64,000 bases of DNA from Actinomyces timonensis DSM 23838 (GTDB lineage: Bacteria > Actinomycetota > Actinomycetes > Actinomycetales > Actinomycetaceae): NCBI RefSeq assembly GCF_000295095.1, contig NZ_JH806633.1, forward strand, positions 62,001 to 126,000, read 5' to 3'. Below, piece by piece: positions 15,031 through 22,422 of this stretch. The notes under the pieces are model-generated. The model worked only from the letters and a program-made list of their open reading frames with translations, was not told where the DNA came from and did no database searches. Position 1 is the stretch's first letter, and every line of letters begins with the position of its first letter. Both the position numbers and the translations under genes were made by a program.

Positions 15031-16955
15031 TCTTCCAGTCTCTTGGGGAGCTCGGTGCCTTCGCCGAGGAGCGCGGCGTGGTGAGCCTCGACGTCGCGGA
15101 CCCCGGCGTCCCGCTCGTGGACTACGACGGCGGGGAGTCGATCCTCGCCTCGGCGTGGAGGACACAGCCGTCGATCCGCAAGGTCACCAGCTTCATCGCC
15201 GCCAACATCGCCAGCATTCCGCTGCACGTCTACCGGCTCGACGGCGACAACGACCGCGCCCGCGTGCGCGACGGCGCTCTCGCCGAGCTCATCGCGCGCC
15301 CCACGGACGCTCCCGGGCAGACGCAGATGCGGTTCTGGGAGCGCGTCATCCTCGACGGCCTCCTCAACGACCGCTGGGCCGTCGCCGTCGAGCAGGACAA
15401 GAGCGGGACTCGCCTGGTGCGGATCCCCCCGCGCCGCTTCCGGCTCGTCACCGACGGCCTGGACCGCATCACCGCCGTCCGTGTCACCGGCTCCGATGGG
15501 CAGGCCCGCGACCTCGACCCGGCGGGGTTCCTCCTCGACGTCGGCTACTCCCAGTCCCACGGGCGCGGCACCTCCCCGGTGGACACCCTGGCGGCGCTCC
15601 TGCGGGAGTCCGCCGAATCAGTGTCCTACCGCCGCGAGGTCATGCGCCGCGCCGCCCTGCACACAGGATGGGTGGAGCGCGAGACCCCCTGGCCGAAGAG
15701 AGAGGCCCGCGACAACTTCCTCACGAGCCTGCGCTCCTTCGAGGCGCACGCCGAGCGGGCCGGCGGCGTGATGGTCCTCGACGAGGGCATGAAGTGGCAT
15801 GACCGCGAATGGCGCCCCGCCGACCTCAACGACCTTGAGGCCCGGCGCCTGACCGACGTCGAGGTCGCCACCGCCTACCACATCGCCCCCGAGATCCTCG
15901 GCGTCCGCGAAGGCACCTACTCCAACGTCGACGCCTTCCGCCAGTCCCTCTACCGCGACAACCTGGGCCCCTACATCGAGGCCTGGGAGCAGGCCCTGGC
16001 ACCACTCGTGGACATCCTGGAGCCCAACTCCGGCCTCTACGTCGAGGCCCACCTCGACGCCAAGCTCCGCGGCTCCTTCGAGGACCAGGCGCGGATCCTC
16101 CAGACCTCGACCGGCGCCCCATGGCTCACCCGCAATGAGGCCCGCGCCCGCCAGAACCTGCCGGCCATCGACGGCGGGGACGACCTCATCACCCCGCTCA
16201 ACGTCCTCGTGGGCGGGCAGGCCTCACCCACCGACTCCGGCACCCAGAACCAGAGCACGGCCCCCGCACCGGCCTCGAAGGCCCCCAACGGGGCCCCACT
16301 GGTCAAATCAGCCGACCTCACCGGCGGATGGGACGAGAAGGCCCAGGAGATCCTGCGCCGCTTCTTCGCCCGCCAGGCCCGCTCCGTGACCGCCTCCATC
16401 GGCCCGAAGGCCGACTGGTGGGACCAGGACCGATGGGACCGCGAACTCGGCGCCGACCTGTACCGACTCGCCGCCGCCTGCGTCGAGCAGATGGGACGCG
16501 ACGCCGTCCGCTCCCTGGGCCTCGACCCCGACCAGGACTGGGACCAGGACCGCACCCTGAACTACCTCAAGGCCGTCACGGCGTCACGGGCCCGATGGGT
16601 CAACGAGACCACCCGACGACAGATCGAGGCAGCCCTCGCCGCCGAAGGCGACATCGCACAGGTGTTCACCAACGCCGAGAACCAGCGCTCGACATCGGCC
16701 GGGCGCGCGCTCGCGGCCGCCATGGCCGGATTCGCCGTCGTCGAGGCGGCCAAGCAGGCCGCCCCGGGCCGGTGCGTCAAGGAGTGGGTCACCTACGCGG
16801 ACAACCCGCGCCCCTCGCATGTCGCGATGAACGGGGACATCGCCCCGGCGCACGCCCCGTTCTCCAACGGCATGCAGTGGCCCGGGGACCCCGTCGGCGG
16901 CGCCGACGAGGTCGCCGGATGCACCTGCTCCGTGAACCTCTACTACGCCCACTGA
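15027..16955 (+). CDS. Portal protein fused to a MuF-like head morphogenesis domain
   Basis: A 642-residue protein from GTG 15027 (GTGA overlap). Residues 1 to about 390 are an HK97-type portal: SIRKVTSFIAANIASIPLHVY, FWERVILDGLLNDRWAVAVE, and AYHIAPEILGVREGTYSNVDAFRQSLYRDNLGPYIEAWE. A Ser/Thr/Pro-rich linker (about 393-430) leads to a C-terminal MuF-like domain (about 440-642) ending CVKEWVTYADNPRPSHVAMNG and DEVAGCTCSVNLY. In most relatives the portal and the MuF minor head protein are separate genes. The fusion would deliver one MuF domain per portal subunit. There is no frameshift or internal start between the parts. Confidence 0.88.
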   Translation: MIFQSLGELGAFAEERGVVSLDVADPGVPLVDYDGGESILASAWRTQPSIRKVTSFIAANIASIPLHVYRLDGDNDRARVRDGALAELIARPTDAPGQTQMRFWERVILDGLLNDRWAVAVEQDKSGTRLVRIPPRRFRLVTDGLDRITAVRVTGSDGQARDLDPAGFLLDVGYSQSHGRGTSPVDTLAALLRESAESVSYRREVMRRAALHTGWVERETPWPKREARDNFLTSLRSFEAHAERAGGVMVLDEGMKWHDREWRPADLNDLEARRLTDVEVATAYHIAPEILGVREGTYSNVDAFRQSLYRDNLGPYIEAWEQALAPLVDILEPNSGLYVEAHLDAKLRGSFEDQARILQTSTGAPWLTRNEARARQNLPAIDGGDDLITPLNVLVGGQASPTDSGTQNQSTAPAPASKAPNGAPLVKSADLTGGWDEKAQEILRRFFARQARSVTASIGPKADWWDQDRWDRELGADLYRLAAACVEQMGRDAVRSLGLDPDQDWDQDRTLNYLKAVTASRARWVNETTRRQIEAALAAEGDIAQVFTNAENQRSTSAGRALAAAMAGFAVVEAAKQAAPGRCVKEWVTYADNPRPSHVAMNGDIAPAHAPFSNGMQWPGDPVGGADEVAGCTCSVNLYYAH

Positions 16956-16963
16956 AAGGACCC

Positions 16964-17665
16964 ATGATGCTGCGCAAGAGCATCGCCGTCGAGGTCAAGG
17001 CCACGAACGACGGGGCCGGGTTCACCGGCTACGCCTCCACCTGGACACGCGAGCCCGACGCCTACGGCGACATCGTCGCCAAGGGCGCCTTCACCCGCAC
17101 CCTCAAGGAGTGGAAGGAGAAGGGCCTGCCGATCCCCGTCCTGTGGAGGCACAGGCTGGACCAGCCCGAAATGTTCATCGGCGTCGTCATCGAGGCCATC
17201 GAGGACGACCACGGGCTCAAGGTCACATGCTCCCTCGACCTCGACAACCCCACCGGCGCGCAGGTCCACCGGCTCCTCAAGGCGGGCGCCGTCGCCCAGA
17301 TGAGCTTCGCCTACGACGTCGTCGAGGACGCCGTCGTCACGCTCGACGACAAGACCAAGGCACGCGAGCTGCGCGATCTCACCCTCTACGAGGTGAGCGT
17401 CGTCCCGATCGGCGCGAACCAGGACACCAGCATCGAGGACGTCAAGCACGCGCCCACCGCGCTGACCGACGACGAGATCAACACCCTGCGGGCCATCGCC
17501 GCCGAGCGGATGGCCACCACCAAGACCGCCCCCGAGGAGGGGGAAGGCGACGACAACACCCATGGCTCCGAGGCCGCCCCCGATGGCGGTAAGGCGGCAC
17601 GGGTGGAGGCCGTCGCGCGACTCAACCAGCAGATCAACGCCCTCACCGGGCAGAAAGGAGCGTGA
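16964..17665 (+). CDS. HK97-type prohead protease (S78 family)
   Basis: A 233-residue maturation protease, ATG 16964 with GAAAGGA upstream. Recognisable parts are AVEVKATNDGAGFTGYAST, the catalytic-His region PVLWRHRLDQPEMFIG, and the catalytic-Ser region AGAVAQMSFAYDV; the C-terminal tail is acidic and probably scaffold-like. It cleaves the N-terminal delta domain of the capsid protein encoded next. Confidence 0.88.
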   Translation: MMLRKSIAVEVKATNDGAGFTGYASTWTREPDAYGDIVAKGAFTRTLKEWKEKGLPIPVLWRHRLDQPEMFIGVVIEAIEDDHGLKVTCSLDLDNPTGAQVHRLLKAGAVAQMSFAYDVVEDAVVTLDDKTKARELRDLTLYEVSVVPIGANQDTSIEDVKHAPTALTDDEINTLRAIAAERMATTKTAPEEGEGDDNTHGSEAAPDGGKAARVEAVARLNQQINALTGQKGA

Positions 17666-17668
17666 CCG

Positions 17669-18919
17669 TTGTCCACGCTCACCGAGGCGCGCGAGGCCGC
17701 TGCTAAGGCCGCCATCGACGCCCAGAACATCATGAACGCCGCCGGCGGCGACGTCACCGACGAGCAGATCAAGGCCGTCGAGGACGCCGTCAACGAGGTC
17801 AAGGCCCTCGATGAGAAGATCGCCAAGGCCAAGGGCCTGACCGCCGCCCTCATCGGCATCGCCAAGACCCCCGAGGAGGACGCCTACGACGCCGGTGACG
17901 ACTCCGGCTTCAAGAACGCCACCACGCTCGGCGACCGGTACATCAAGTCCGACGCCTACACCGAGTTCCAGAAGGCCAACCCCACCGGCCTGGGAGAGGG
18001 CACGCCCCTGTCCATGCCGCGCGTGAAGATCGGCGACATGGCCGACTTCATGGCCAACCGCAAGGCCGATGGCGACGTGCTCGGCACCCCGGTCAGCCGC
18101 CCGGCGACGCTGCGCATGCCGACCGTGGACATGGTGGACCGCCGCCCCCTGACCCTGCTCGACGTCATCGGGCGCGGGCGCATGGCCGGCGCCTTCGACT
18201 ACGTGCAGATCACCAGCGTCACGAACAACGCGGCGATCGTCGCCGAGGCCACCAGCCCCAACGACGGCCTCAAGCCGACCTCGGACATGGAGACCTCGCT
18301 CGCCACCGCGTCCCCCTACACCTTCGCCGACGGCTTCACCGTCACGAACCAGCTCCTCTCCGACGCCCCCGCCTTCGCGTCCTACATGCAGACCTCCCTG
18401 GCCTACAACCTGGACACGGTCATCGAGGACAAGATCCTCAACGGCACCGGCGCCCAGGAGCCCAAGGGCATCCTGAAGACCAGCGGCGTGCAGGAGCAGA
18501 CCTACACCTCCGCCGAGGGCGTCATGGACATCATCAAGGCCGTCCGCCGGGCCAAGACGAAGATCGCGCGCGTCGGCGGCACCGTCCAGGCGATCCTCCT
18601 CAACCCCGAGGACCAGGAGGAGATTGACCTCCTCCAGGACGCCGAGAAGCGCTTCTACGGGCAGGGGCCCTTCGGCATCGGCCCGAACACCCTGTGGGGC
18701 GTCCCGGTCATCACCAGCGAGAAGATCACCAAGGGCCAGGCGCTCATGGGTGACTTCAAGCAGGTCCAGCTCCTCGACCGCGAGGGCCTGTCCGTGACCG
18801 CGTTCAACCAGCACAAGGACTACGCGCAGCGCAACCTCGTGTACGTGCGCGCCGAGCTGCGGGCCGGCGTCGTCATCTGGCGCCCGAACCGCCTGGCACT
18901 GGTGAAGGCGGCCGGCTGA
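17669..18919 (+). CDS. Major capsid protein (HK97 fold)
   Basis: A 416-residue capsid protein starting at TTG 17669, with AAAGGAG nine bases upstream; no in-frame ATG fits before residue 22. Residues 1 to about 60 are a helical delta (scaffold) domain. The HK97 body follows, with TASPYTFADGFTVTNQLLSD and GTGAQEPKGILKT in the P-domain/A-domain, and a C-terminal GDFKQVQLLDREGL...VYVRAELRAGVVIWRP typical of the family. The 1-nt overlap with the next gene continues the late operon. Confidence 0.93.
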   Translation: MSTLTEAREAAAKAAIDAQNIMNAAGGDVTDEQIKAVEDAVNEVKALDEKIAKAKGLTAALIGIAKTPEEDAYDAGDDSGFKNATTLGDRYIKSDAYTEFQKANPTGLGEGTPLSMPRVKIGDMADFMANRKADGDVLGTPVSRPATLRMPTVDMVDRRPLTLLDVIGRGRMAGAFDYVQITSVTNNAAIVAEATSPNDGLKPTSDMETSLATASPYTFADGFTVTNQLLSDAPAFASYMQTSLAYNLDTVIEDKILNGTGAQEPKGILKTSGVQEQTYTSAEGVMDIIKAVRRAKTKIARVGGTVQAILLNPEDQEEIDLLQDAEKRFYGQGPFGIGPNTLWGVPVITSEKITKGQALMGDFKQVQLLDREGLSVTAFNQHKDYAQRNLVYVRAELRAGVVIWRPNRLALVKAAG

Positions 18920-19233
18920 TGAGCGACATGGTGACGATCCGGGGCATCCGGTACCGCGTCGACGAGCTCGACAAGTTCGGGCTCCGCCTCGCCGACACGG
19001 AGGAGCCCGCCGAGGACGCCGCTCCCGACACGGAGGAGCCCGCCGAGGACGCCGCTCCCGACACGGAGGAGCCCGCCGAGGACGCCGCTCCCGACACGGA
19101 GGAGCCCGCCGAGGACGCCGCTCCCGACACGGAGGAGCCCGCCGAGGACGCCGCTCCCGACACGGAGGAGCCCGCCGAGGCGAAGGACGCACCCGCCCGC
19201 GCCAACAAGGCACGTCACGCATCCAACAAGTGA
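18919..19233 (+). CDS. Acidic repeat protein after the capsid gene
   Basis: A 104-residue protein with a 25-residue N-terminal head (MSDMVTIRGIRYRVDELDKFG), then 5.6 tandem copies of the 11-residue unit DTEEPAEDAAP, and a basic tail (ARANKARHASNK). The repeats are exact at the DNA level (33 bp). Small proteins at this position are often head or connector accessories. The repeat region probably acts as a flexible, length-variable spacer. Confidence 0.7.
   Translation: MSDMVTIRGIRYRVDELDKFGLRLADTEEPAEDAAPDTEEPAEDAAPDTEEPAEDAAPDTEEPAEDAAPDTEEPAEDAAPDTEEPAEAKDAPARANKARHASNK
18994..19179 (+). repeat. 33-bp tandem repeat array
   Basis: Five complete 33-bp units (18994-19158) plus a 21-bp partial unit, apparently identical throughout, in frame within the acidic repeat protein. 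Perfect identity implies recent slippage or recombination and predicts copy-number variation between strains. Confidence 0.95.
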
Positions 19234-19255
19234 GGGAACGAGGGGAGGCAGGCCG

Positions 19256-19801
19256 ATGCCCGGCATGCTCCACGCAATGGTGACCGCCGCCGACGTGGCG
19301 ATCGCCTCCGGCGGCAAGATCCGCCAGGCAGACGCCCGCCTCCCCTCCCTCATCAGGGCCGCCCAGAACGCCGTCCAGGAGTGGTGCGGCTGGCACATCG
19401 CCCCCATCATCCGGGAGACCGTCACCCTGGACGGAACCGGCGGCCACGCCCTCCAACTGCCATCGGGGCGGGTCGTCGACGTCGAGACCGTCAAGGTCAA
19501 CGGCATCGAGTGGGCTCCAACCCAGTGGGGATGGAGCCGGGCCGGGATGCTGGAGTCCTACGGGCCCCCATTCCCGCGACGATTCCGGGCCGTGGAGGTC
19601 ACCATGCGGCACGGATACGAGGAGGCCCCCGCAGTCGCCTCAGTCATCACGCAGGCCGTCCTGGGCGCCTGCGCATCCCCGATGGGCGCCACCAGGGAGC
19701 AGGCCGGGCAGGTCTCCGTGTCCTGGGCCCGCACCGGCCTCAAGCTCGACGGCGACGACATGACCGCGCTCGCCCCCTACCGACTCCAATCCTGGGCCTG
19801 A
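19256..19801 (+). CDS. Head-tail connector (adaptor) protein
   Basis: A 181-residue protein. DVAIASGGKIRQADARLPSLIRAAQNAVQEWCGWHIAPIIRETVTLDG is the helical N-terminus seen in gp6/gp15-type adaptors that dock under the portal. It is the first of the four connector genes in standard order (adaptor, stopper, gp10-like, terminator). ATG 19256 follows a GGGGAGG. Confidence 0.75.
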   Translation: MPGMLHAMVTAADVAIASGGKIRQADARLPSLIRAAQNAVQEWCGWHIAPIIRETVTLDGTGGHALQLPSGRVVDVETVKVNGIEWAPTQWGWSRAGMLESYGPPFPRRFRAVEVTMRHGYEEAPAVASVITQAVLGACASPMGATREQAGQVSVSWARTGLKLDGDDMTALAPYRLQSWA

Positions 19802-19821
19802 AGAAGGAGGGTGAGGCGTCC

Positions 19822-20166
19822 ATGCTGCCGTCGTTCGCGTCGCAGACCGTCACCATCCTCAACCCCGGCACCCGCGTCGAGTGGGGGCAGCAGGTCGAGG
19901 ACTGGACCAGCCCGGTCGAGACCGTCGAGACCTGCGTGTGGTACTCGCTGTCCGGCATCGAGACCACCGGCGGCCGCGACGTGGCCGCCGGCGGCCGCCA
20001 GGTCTTCCTGGACCCCGCCTCGACGTGCACCGCCCGCTCCCGGATCCGGTTCCCCGACGGCGGCCGCGACTGGGAGGTCATCGGCGAGCCCAGCGTCTTC
20101 GAGTCCCCACTGGGAGGACTGGACCACCTTGAGGTCCTGTGCAAGCGATGGGAGGGCAACCAATGA
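19822..20166 (+). CDS. Head closure (stopper) protein
   Basis: A 114-residue beta-rich protein (MLPSFASQTVTILNPGTRVEWGQQVEDWTSP...DWEVIGEPSVFESPLGGLDHLEVLCKRWEG), the usual pattern for the phage head-tail stopper family. Start ATG 19822 has AAGGAGG about 13 bases upstream; position after the adaptor supports the call. ATGA overlap with the next gene. Confidence 0.7.
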   Translation: MLPSFASQTVTILNPGTRVEWGQQVEDWTSPVETVETCVWYSLSGIETTGGRDVAAGGRQVFLDPASTCTARSRIRFPDGGRDWEVIGEPSVFESPLGGLDHLEVLCKRWEGNQ

Positions 20167-20417
20167 GCAGCACCGTGCGAGTCAGGATCAACTCCAAGGG
20201 CGCCCGCGAACTCCTCACCTCGCCGGGCGTGCAGGCGCTCCTCGACCGCAAGGCCCAGCAGATCGCCGACGCCGCCGGCACCGGCTTCGAGGTCCGCCGC
20301 CGCGACAAGCGCATCCGCCGCTACAGCGTGCAGATCCGCACCTCCACCCACGAGAGCATCGTCCGGCAGGCGGACGACAACGTCCTCATCAAGGCCCTCG
20401 ACGCGGGAAGGGCCTGA
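20163..20417 (+). CDS. HK97 gp10-like tail completion protein
   Basis: An 84-residue protein from ATG 20163, with GGAGG upstream and an ATGA overlap. It starts STVRVRINSKGARELLTSPGVQALLDRKAQQIADAA, the compact helical form of the gp10-like family in actinophages. Position between stopper and terminator genes supports it. Confidence 0.65.
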   Translation: MSSTVRVRINSKGARELLTSPGVQALLDRKAQQIADAAGTGFEVRRRDKRIRRYSVQIRTSTHESIVRQADDNVLIKALDAGRA

Positions 20418-20422
20418 CAGAC

Positions 20423-20800
20423 ATGGACATCATCGACTCTCTCGTCGAGGCCCTGGCCCCGATCCTCCACGTCCCCGTCGTCGGGCAGACCTCCAACCCC
20501 CGCCCACCGAAGTGGGTGCTCATCGAGCGATCCGGCGGCATCGGCACCCTGTCCTCCGACGAGCCCATGCTCACCTTCGAGGCCTGGTCCGACATCTCCA
20601 AGAAGGACGCCAGCGACCTGGCCCAGCAGGCCCGCGACTGGGTCACCCTCACCATGCCGCCCGTCCTGCCCGGCGGCATCCGCGTCACCAGGCGCCGCGA
20701 GATCGGCGGCCCCTCCTACCAGCCGCCCACCGCATCCGGCTCCTACCGCTACCGGTGGACGGCCCTCATCAAGCACCAGCGGATCAGGGAGAACACATGA
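20423..20800 (+). CDS. Tail terminator protein
   Basis: A 125-residue protein. It begins MDIIDSLVEALAPILHVPVV and contains LTFEAWSDISKKDASDLAQQARDWV, matching the tail terminator fold that caps the tail tube. Its slot right before the tube genes fits. ATGA overlap with the following small gene. Confidence 0.65.
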   Translation: MDIIDSLVEALAPILHVPVVGQTSNPRPPKWVLIERSGGIGTLSSDEPMLTFEAWSDISKKDASDLAQQARDWVTLTMPPVLPGGIRVTRRREIGGPSYQPPTASGSYRYRWTALIKHQRIRENT

Positions 20801-21021
20801 GGATGCGCATCACCGCGCCCGCCGTCGTCGACGGCGAGCCCAGAAGCATCAAGGACGTCGTGGACGTCACCGAGCCGGGCGAGATCGCCCGGCTCATTCA
20901 TTACGGGCAGGCCGTCCAGGACGAGCCCGCCACCGAGACCACCGCCGGCCCCGGCGGATGGAAGCAGGAGGCCGACCCCGCAAGCGGCGAGGCCAGCGAC
21001 ACCACCAAGGAGACCGCATGA
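20797..21021 (+). CDS. Small hypothetical tail protein
   Basis: A 74-residue protein from ATG 20797 with an N-terminal RMRITAPAVVDGEPRSIKDVVDVTEPGEIARLIHYGQA and an acidic low-complexity tail. It may be a head-tail joining accessory. Coupled on both sides by ATGA. Confidence 0.55.
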   Translation: MRMRITAPAVVDGEPRSIKDVVDVTEPGEIARLIHYGQAVQDEPATETTAGPGGWKQEADPASGEASDTTKETA

Positions 21022-21572
21022 CCTACGCCAAGCTCGACGCGACCCAGATCCTCCAGTTCGGATCCGACGACGACGCCGTCGCACTCGCACCCCTCGGCAC
21101 CCAGCTGCCCACGGACCTCAGCGCGCTGACCGACCCGTGGAAAGAGGTCGGTTGGATCAACGAGGACGGGATGAAGTTCAGCCCTGACGACTCCGTCGAC
21201 AAGCGCAAGGCCCACCAGGGCCACCGCGTCTACCGGACCGTCATGACCGACTCCTCGACGGACTTCGAGTTCATCGCCCTCCAGTCGAACTACCAGACCC
21301 TGTCCCTCCAGTGGAAGATCAAGAACACCGATACGCAGGGCGGGATCACGACCCACACGATGTCGAACGCACGCGACATCGACGCCTGCGCCATCGCCGT
21401 CACGGTCAAGGCCAACGGGCACACCTACGTCTACGCGTGCTCGCGGTTCGAGGTCGGTGAGCGCTCCGAGTTCACGATCAACGCCACCGACGACGCCGCC
21501 TACTCCATCAAGGGCACCTTCGCATCCGACATCATCCTCATCACGGATGACCCGAACATGAAGAAGTCCTGA
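21018..21572 (+). CDS. Major tail (tube) protein
   Basis: A 184-residue beta-sandwich-type protein (MTYAKLDATQILQFGSDDD...). Features fitting the tube family are the long beta-rich middle (DFEFIALQSNYQTLSLQWKIKNT) and YVYACSRFEVGERSEFTINATDDAAYSIKG. A strong hairpin directly follows it, as expected for an abundantly made structural protein. ATG 21018 overlaps the upstream stop. Confidence 0.8.
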   Translation: MTYAKLDATQILQFGSDDDAVALAPLGTQLPTDLSALTDPWKEVGWINEDGMKFSPDDSVDKRKAHQGHRVYRTVMTDSSTDFEFIALQSNYQTLSLQWKIKNTDTQGGITTHTMSNARDIDACAIAVTVKANGHTYVYACSRFEVGERSEFTINATDDAAYSIKGTFASDIILITDDPNMKKS

Positions 21573-21581
21573 CAGCGATCT

Positions 21582-21621
21582 CCTGGCCCCCGCAGCGTGT
21601 CGGTCCGCTGCGGGGGCCAGG
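21582..21621 (+). terminator. Hairpin after the tube gene
   Basis: Perfect 16-bp inverted repeat (21582-21597 with 21606-21621) with an 8-nt loop and no U run. It lies between the tube gene and the tail chaperones and may stabilise upstream mRNA or partly terminate transcription. Confidence 0.8.
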
Positions 21622-21666
21622 TCACCACACCCAGTCGACCGACGACTGACCGACAGGAGAGAAACC

Positions 21667-22017
21667 GTGGCCACTACCAAGAAGACCACCGCCAAGAAGA
21701 CCGCCACCAGGGCGAAAGCCGCCGGCGCGAAGGCCCCCCAGGACCGACTTCCCAAGGCCGAGGCGCAGGGCACGCCGATCAGCATCCGATTCCGGGACGT
21801 CGATCTGCTGATCGACCCCGACGACATCGACGACTACGAGGCCGTCACCCTGCTCACCAGGGGCGTCCCCGACCGATTCCTTGAGGCCGTGATCCATGAC
21901 GATGACAAGCGCGACGCCCTGATCGAGTCATGCCGCAGCGATGACGGACGACTCCGCGTCTCCACCGTCCACGCCATGGCGACCGAGCTCCTCAACGCGG
22001 TCGGCGCGGGAAACTGA
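21667..22017 (+). CDS. Tail assembly chaperone (gpG-like)
   Basis: A 116-residue protein from GTG 21667. A Lys/Ala-rich N-terminal tail precedes the chaperone part (ISIRFRDVDLLIDPDDIDDYEAVTLLTRGVPDRFLEAVI). It precedes the tape measure gene and ends in a slippery heptamer immediately before the stop, as expected for the short form of the G/GT pair that wraps the tape measure during tail assembly. Confidence 0.85.
   Translation: MATTKKTTAKKTATRAKAAGAKAPQDRLPKAEAQGTPISIRFRDVDLLIDPDDIDDYEAVTLLTRGVPDRFLEAVIHDDDKRDALIESCRSDDGRLRVSTVHAMATELLNAVGAGN
22008..22014 (+). promoter_or_regulatory. Programmed -1 frameshift site GGGAAAC
   Basis: The heptamer fits X-XXY-YYZ in the gpG frame (G GGA AAC) and is followed directly by the TGA stop. 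Slipping back one base continues into an open frame of 129 codons that lacks its own plausible start. The equivalent lambda site is GGGAAAG. Confidence 0.9.
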
Positions 22018-22403
22018 CCGACCTCCCCGCGCTCCTGGCCGAGCACGGGGAGGTCATCGAGGCCGACCTCCAGCGCTACTACGGCGTCGACCTGGCGGAC
22101 CTGTGGCGCGGCCGCATGACCTGCCGCCGCTGCCTGACCCTCATCAAGGGACTCCCACCGGGAGCGGGCCTTCACCGCGTCAACGGCGGCGATATGGCCT
22201 GGAGCGACGAGACCGCCGCGATCCTGCGCGGCCTGTGGCACCTGGAGACCGTCGTCCTCTCCCTGTTCGCGAAGAAGGGCACGAAGCCGCCTGCCGCGCC
22301 CGCCCCACCGGAGGTCGGGTGGAAGGCCAAGCAGGAGCGGGACGACGAGAGGATGCGGCGCAAGGTCGCCCGTCTCAAGGCCCGCACACAACGAGCTCAA
22401 TAG
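22014..22403 (+). CDS. Tail assembly chaperone, frameshift extension (gpT part of gpGT)
   Basis: The -1 frame entered at 22014 encodes 129 residues (LTDLPALLAEHGEVIEADLQ...) to the TGA ending at 22403. Fused to gpG it gives a product of about 245 residues. The T part has DLQRYYGVDLADLWRGRMTCRRCLTLIKGLP and a basic tail, matching actinophage GT extensions. An in-frame ATG at 22116 lies inside the conserved part and has no ribosome site, which supports frameshift expression over independent initiation. Confidence 0.85.
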   Translation: MTDLPALLAEHGEVIEADLQRYYGVDLADLWRGRMTCRRCLTLIKGLPPGAGLHRVNGGDMAWSDETAAILRGLWHLETVVLSLFAKKGTKPPAAPAPPEVGWKAKQERDDERMRRKVARLKARTQRAQ

Positions 22404-22422
22404 CGCTGAGGGAGGGGATGGC

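Noticed and set aside
16943-19612. 889-codon minus-strand frame opposite protease and capsid genes
   Set aside because: Contains the reversed 33-bp repeat (RRAPPCRER) and no family motif; antisense shadow.
19381-20166. Long open frame overlapping the connector genes from 19381
   Set aside because: Its first 440 bases are a GC-rich shadow of the adaptor gene; only the part from ATG 19822 has protein-like composition.
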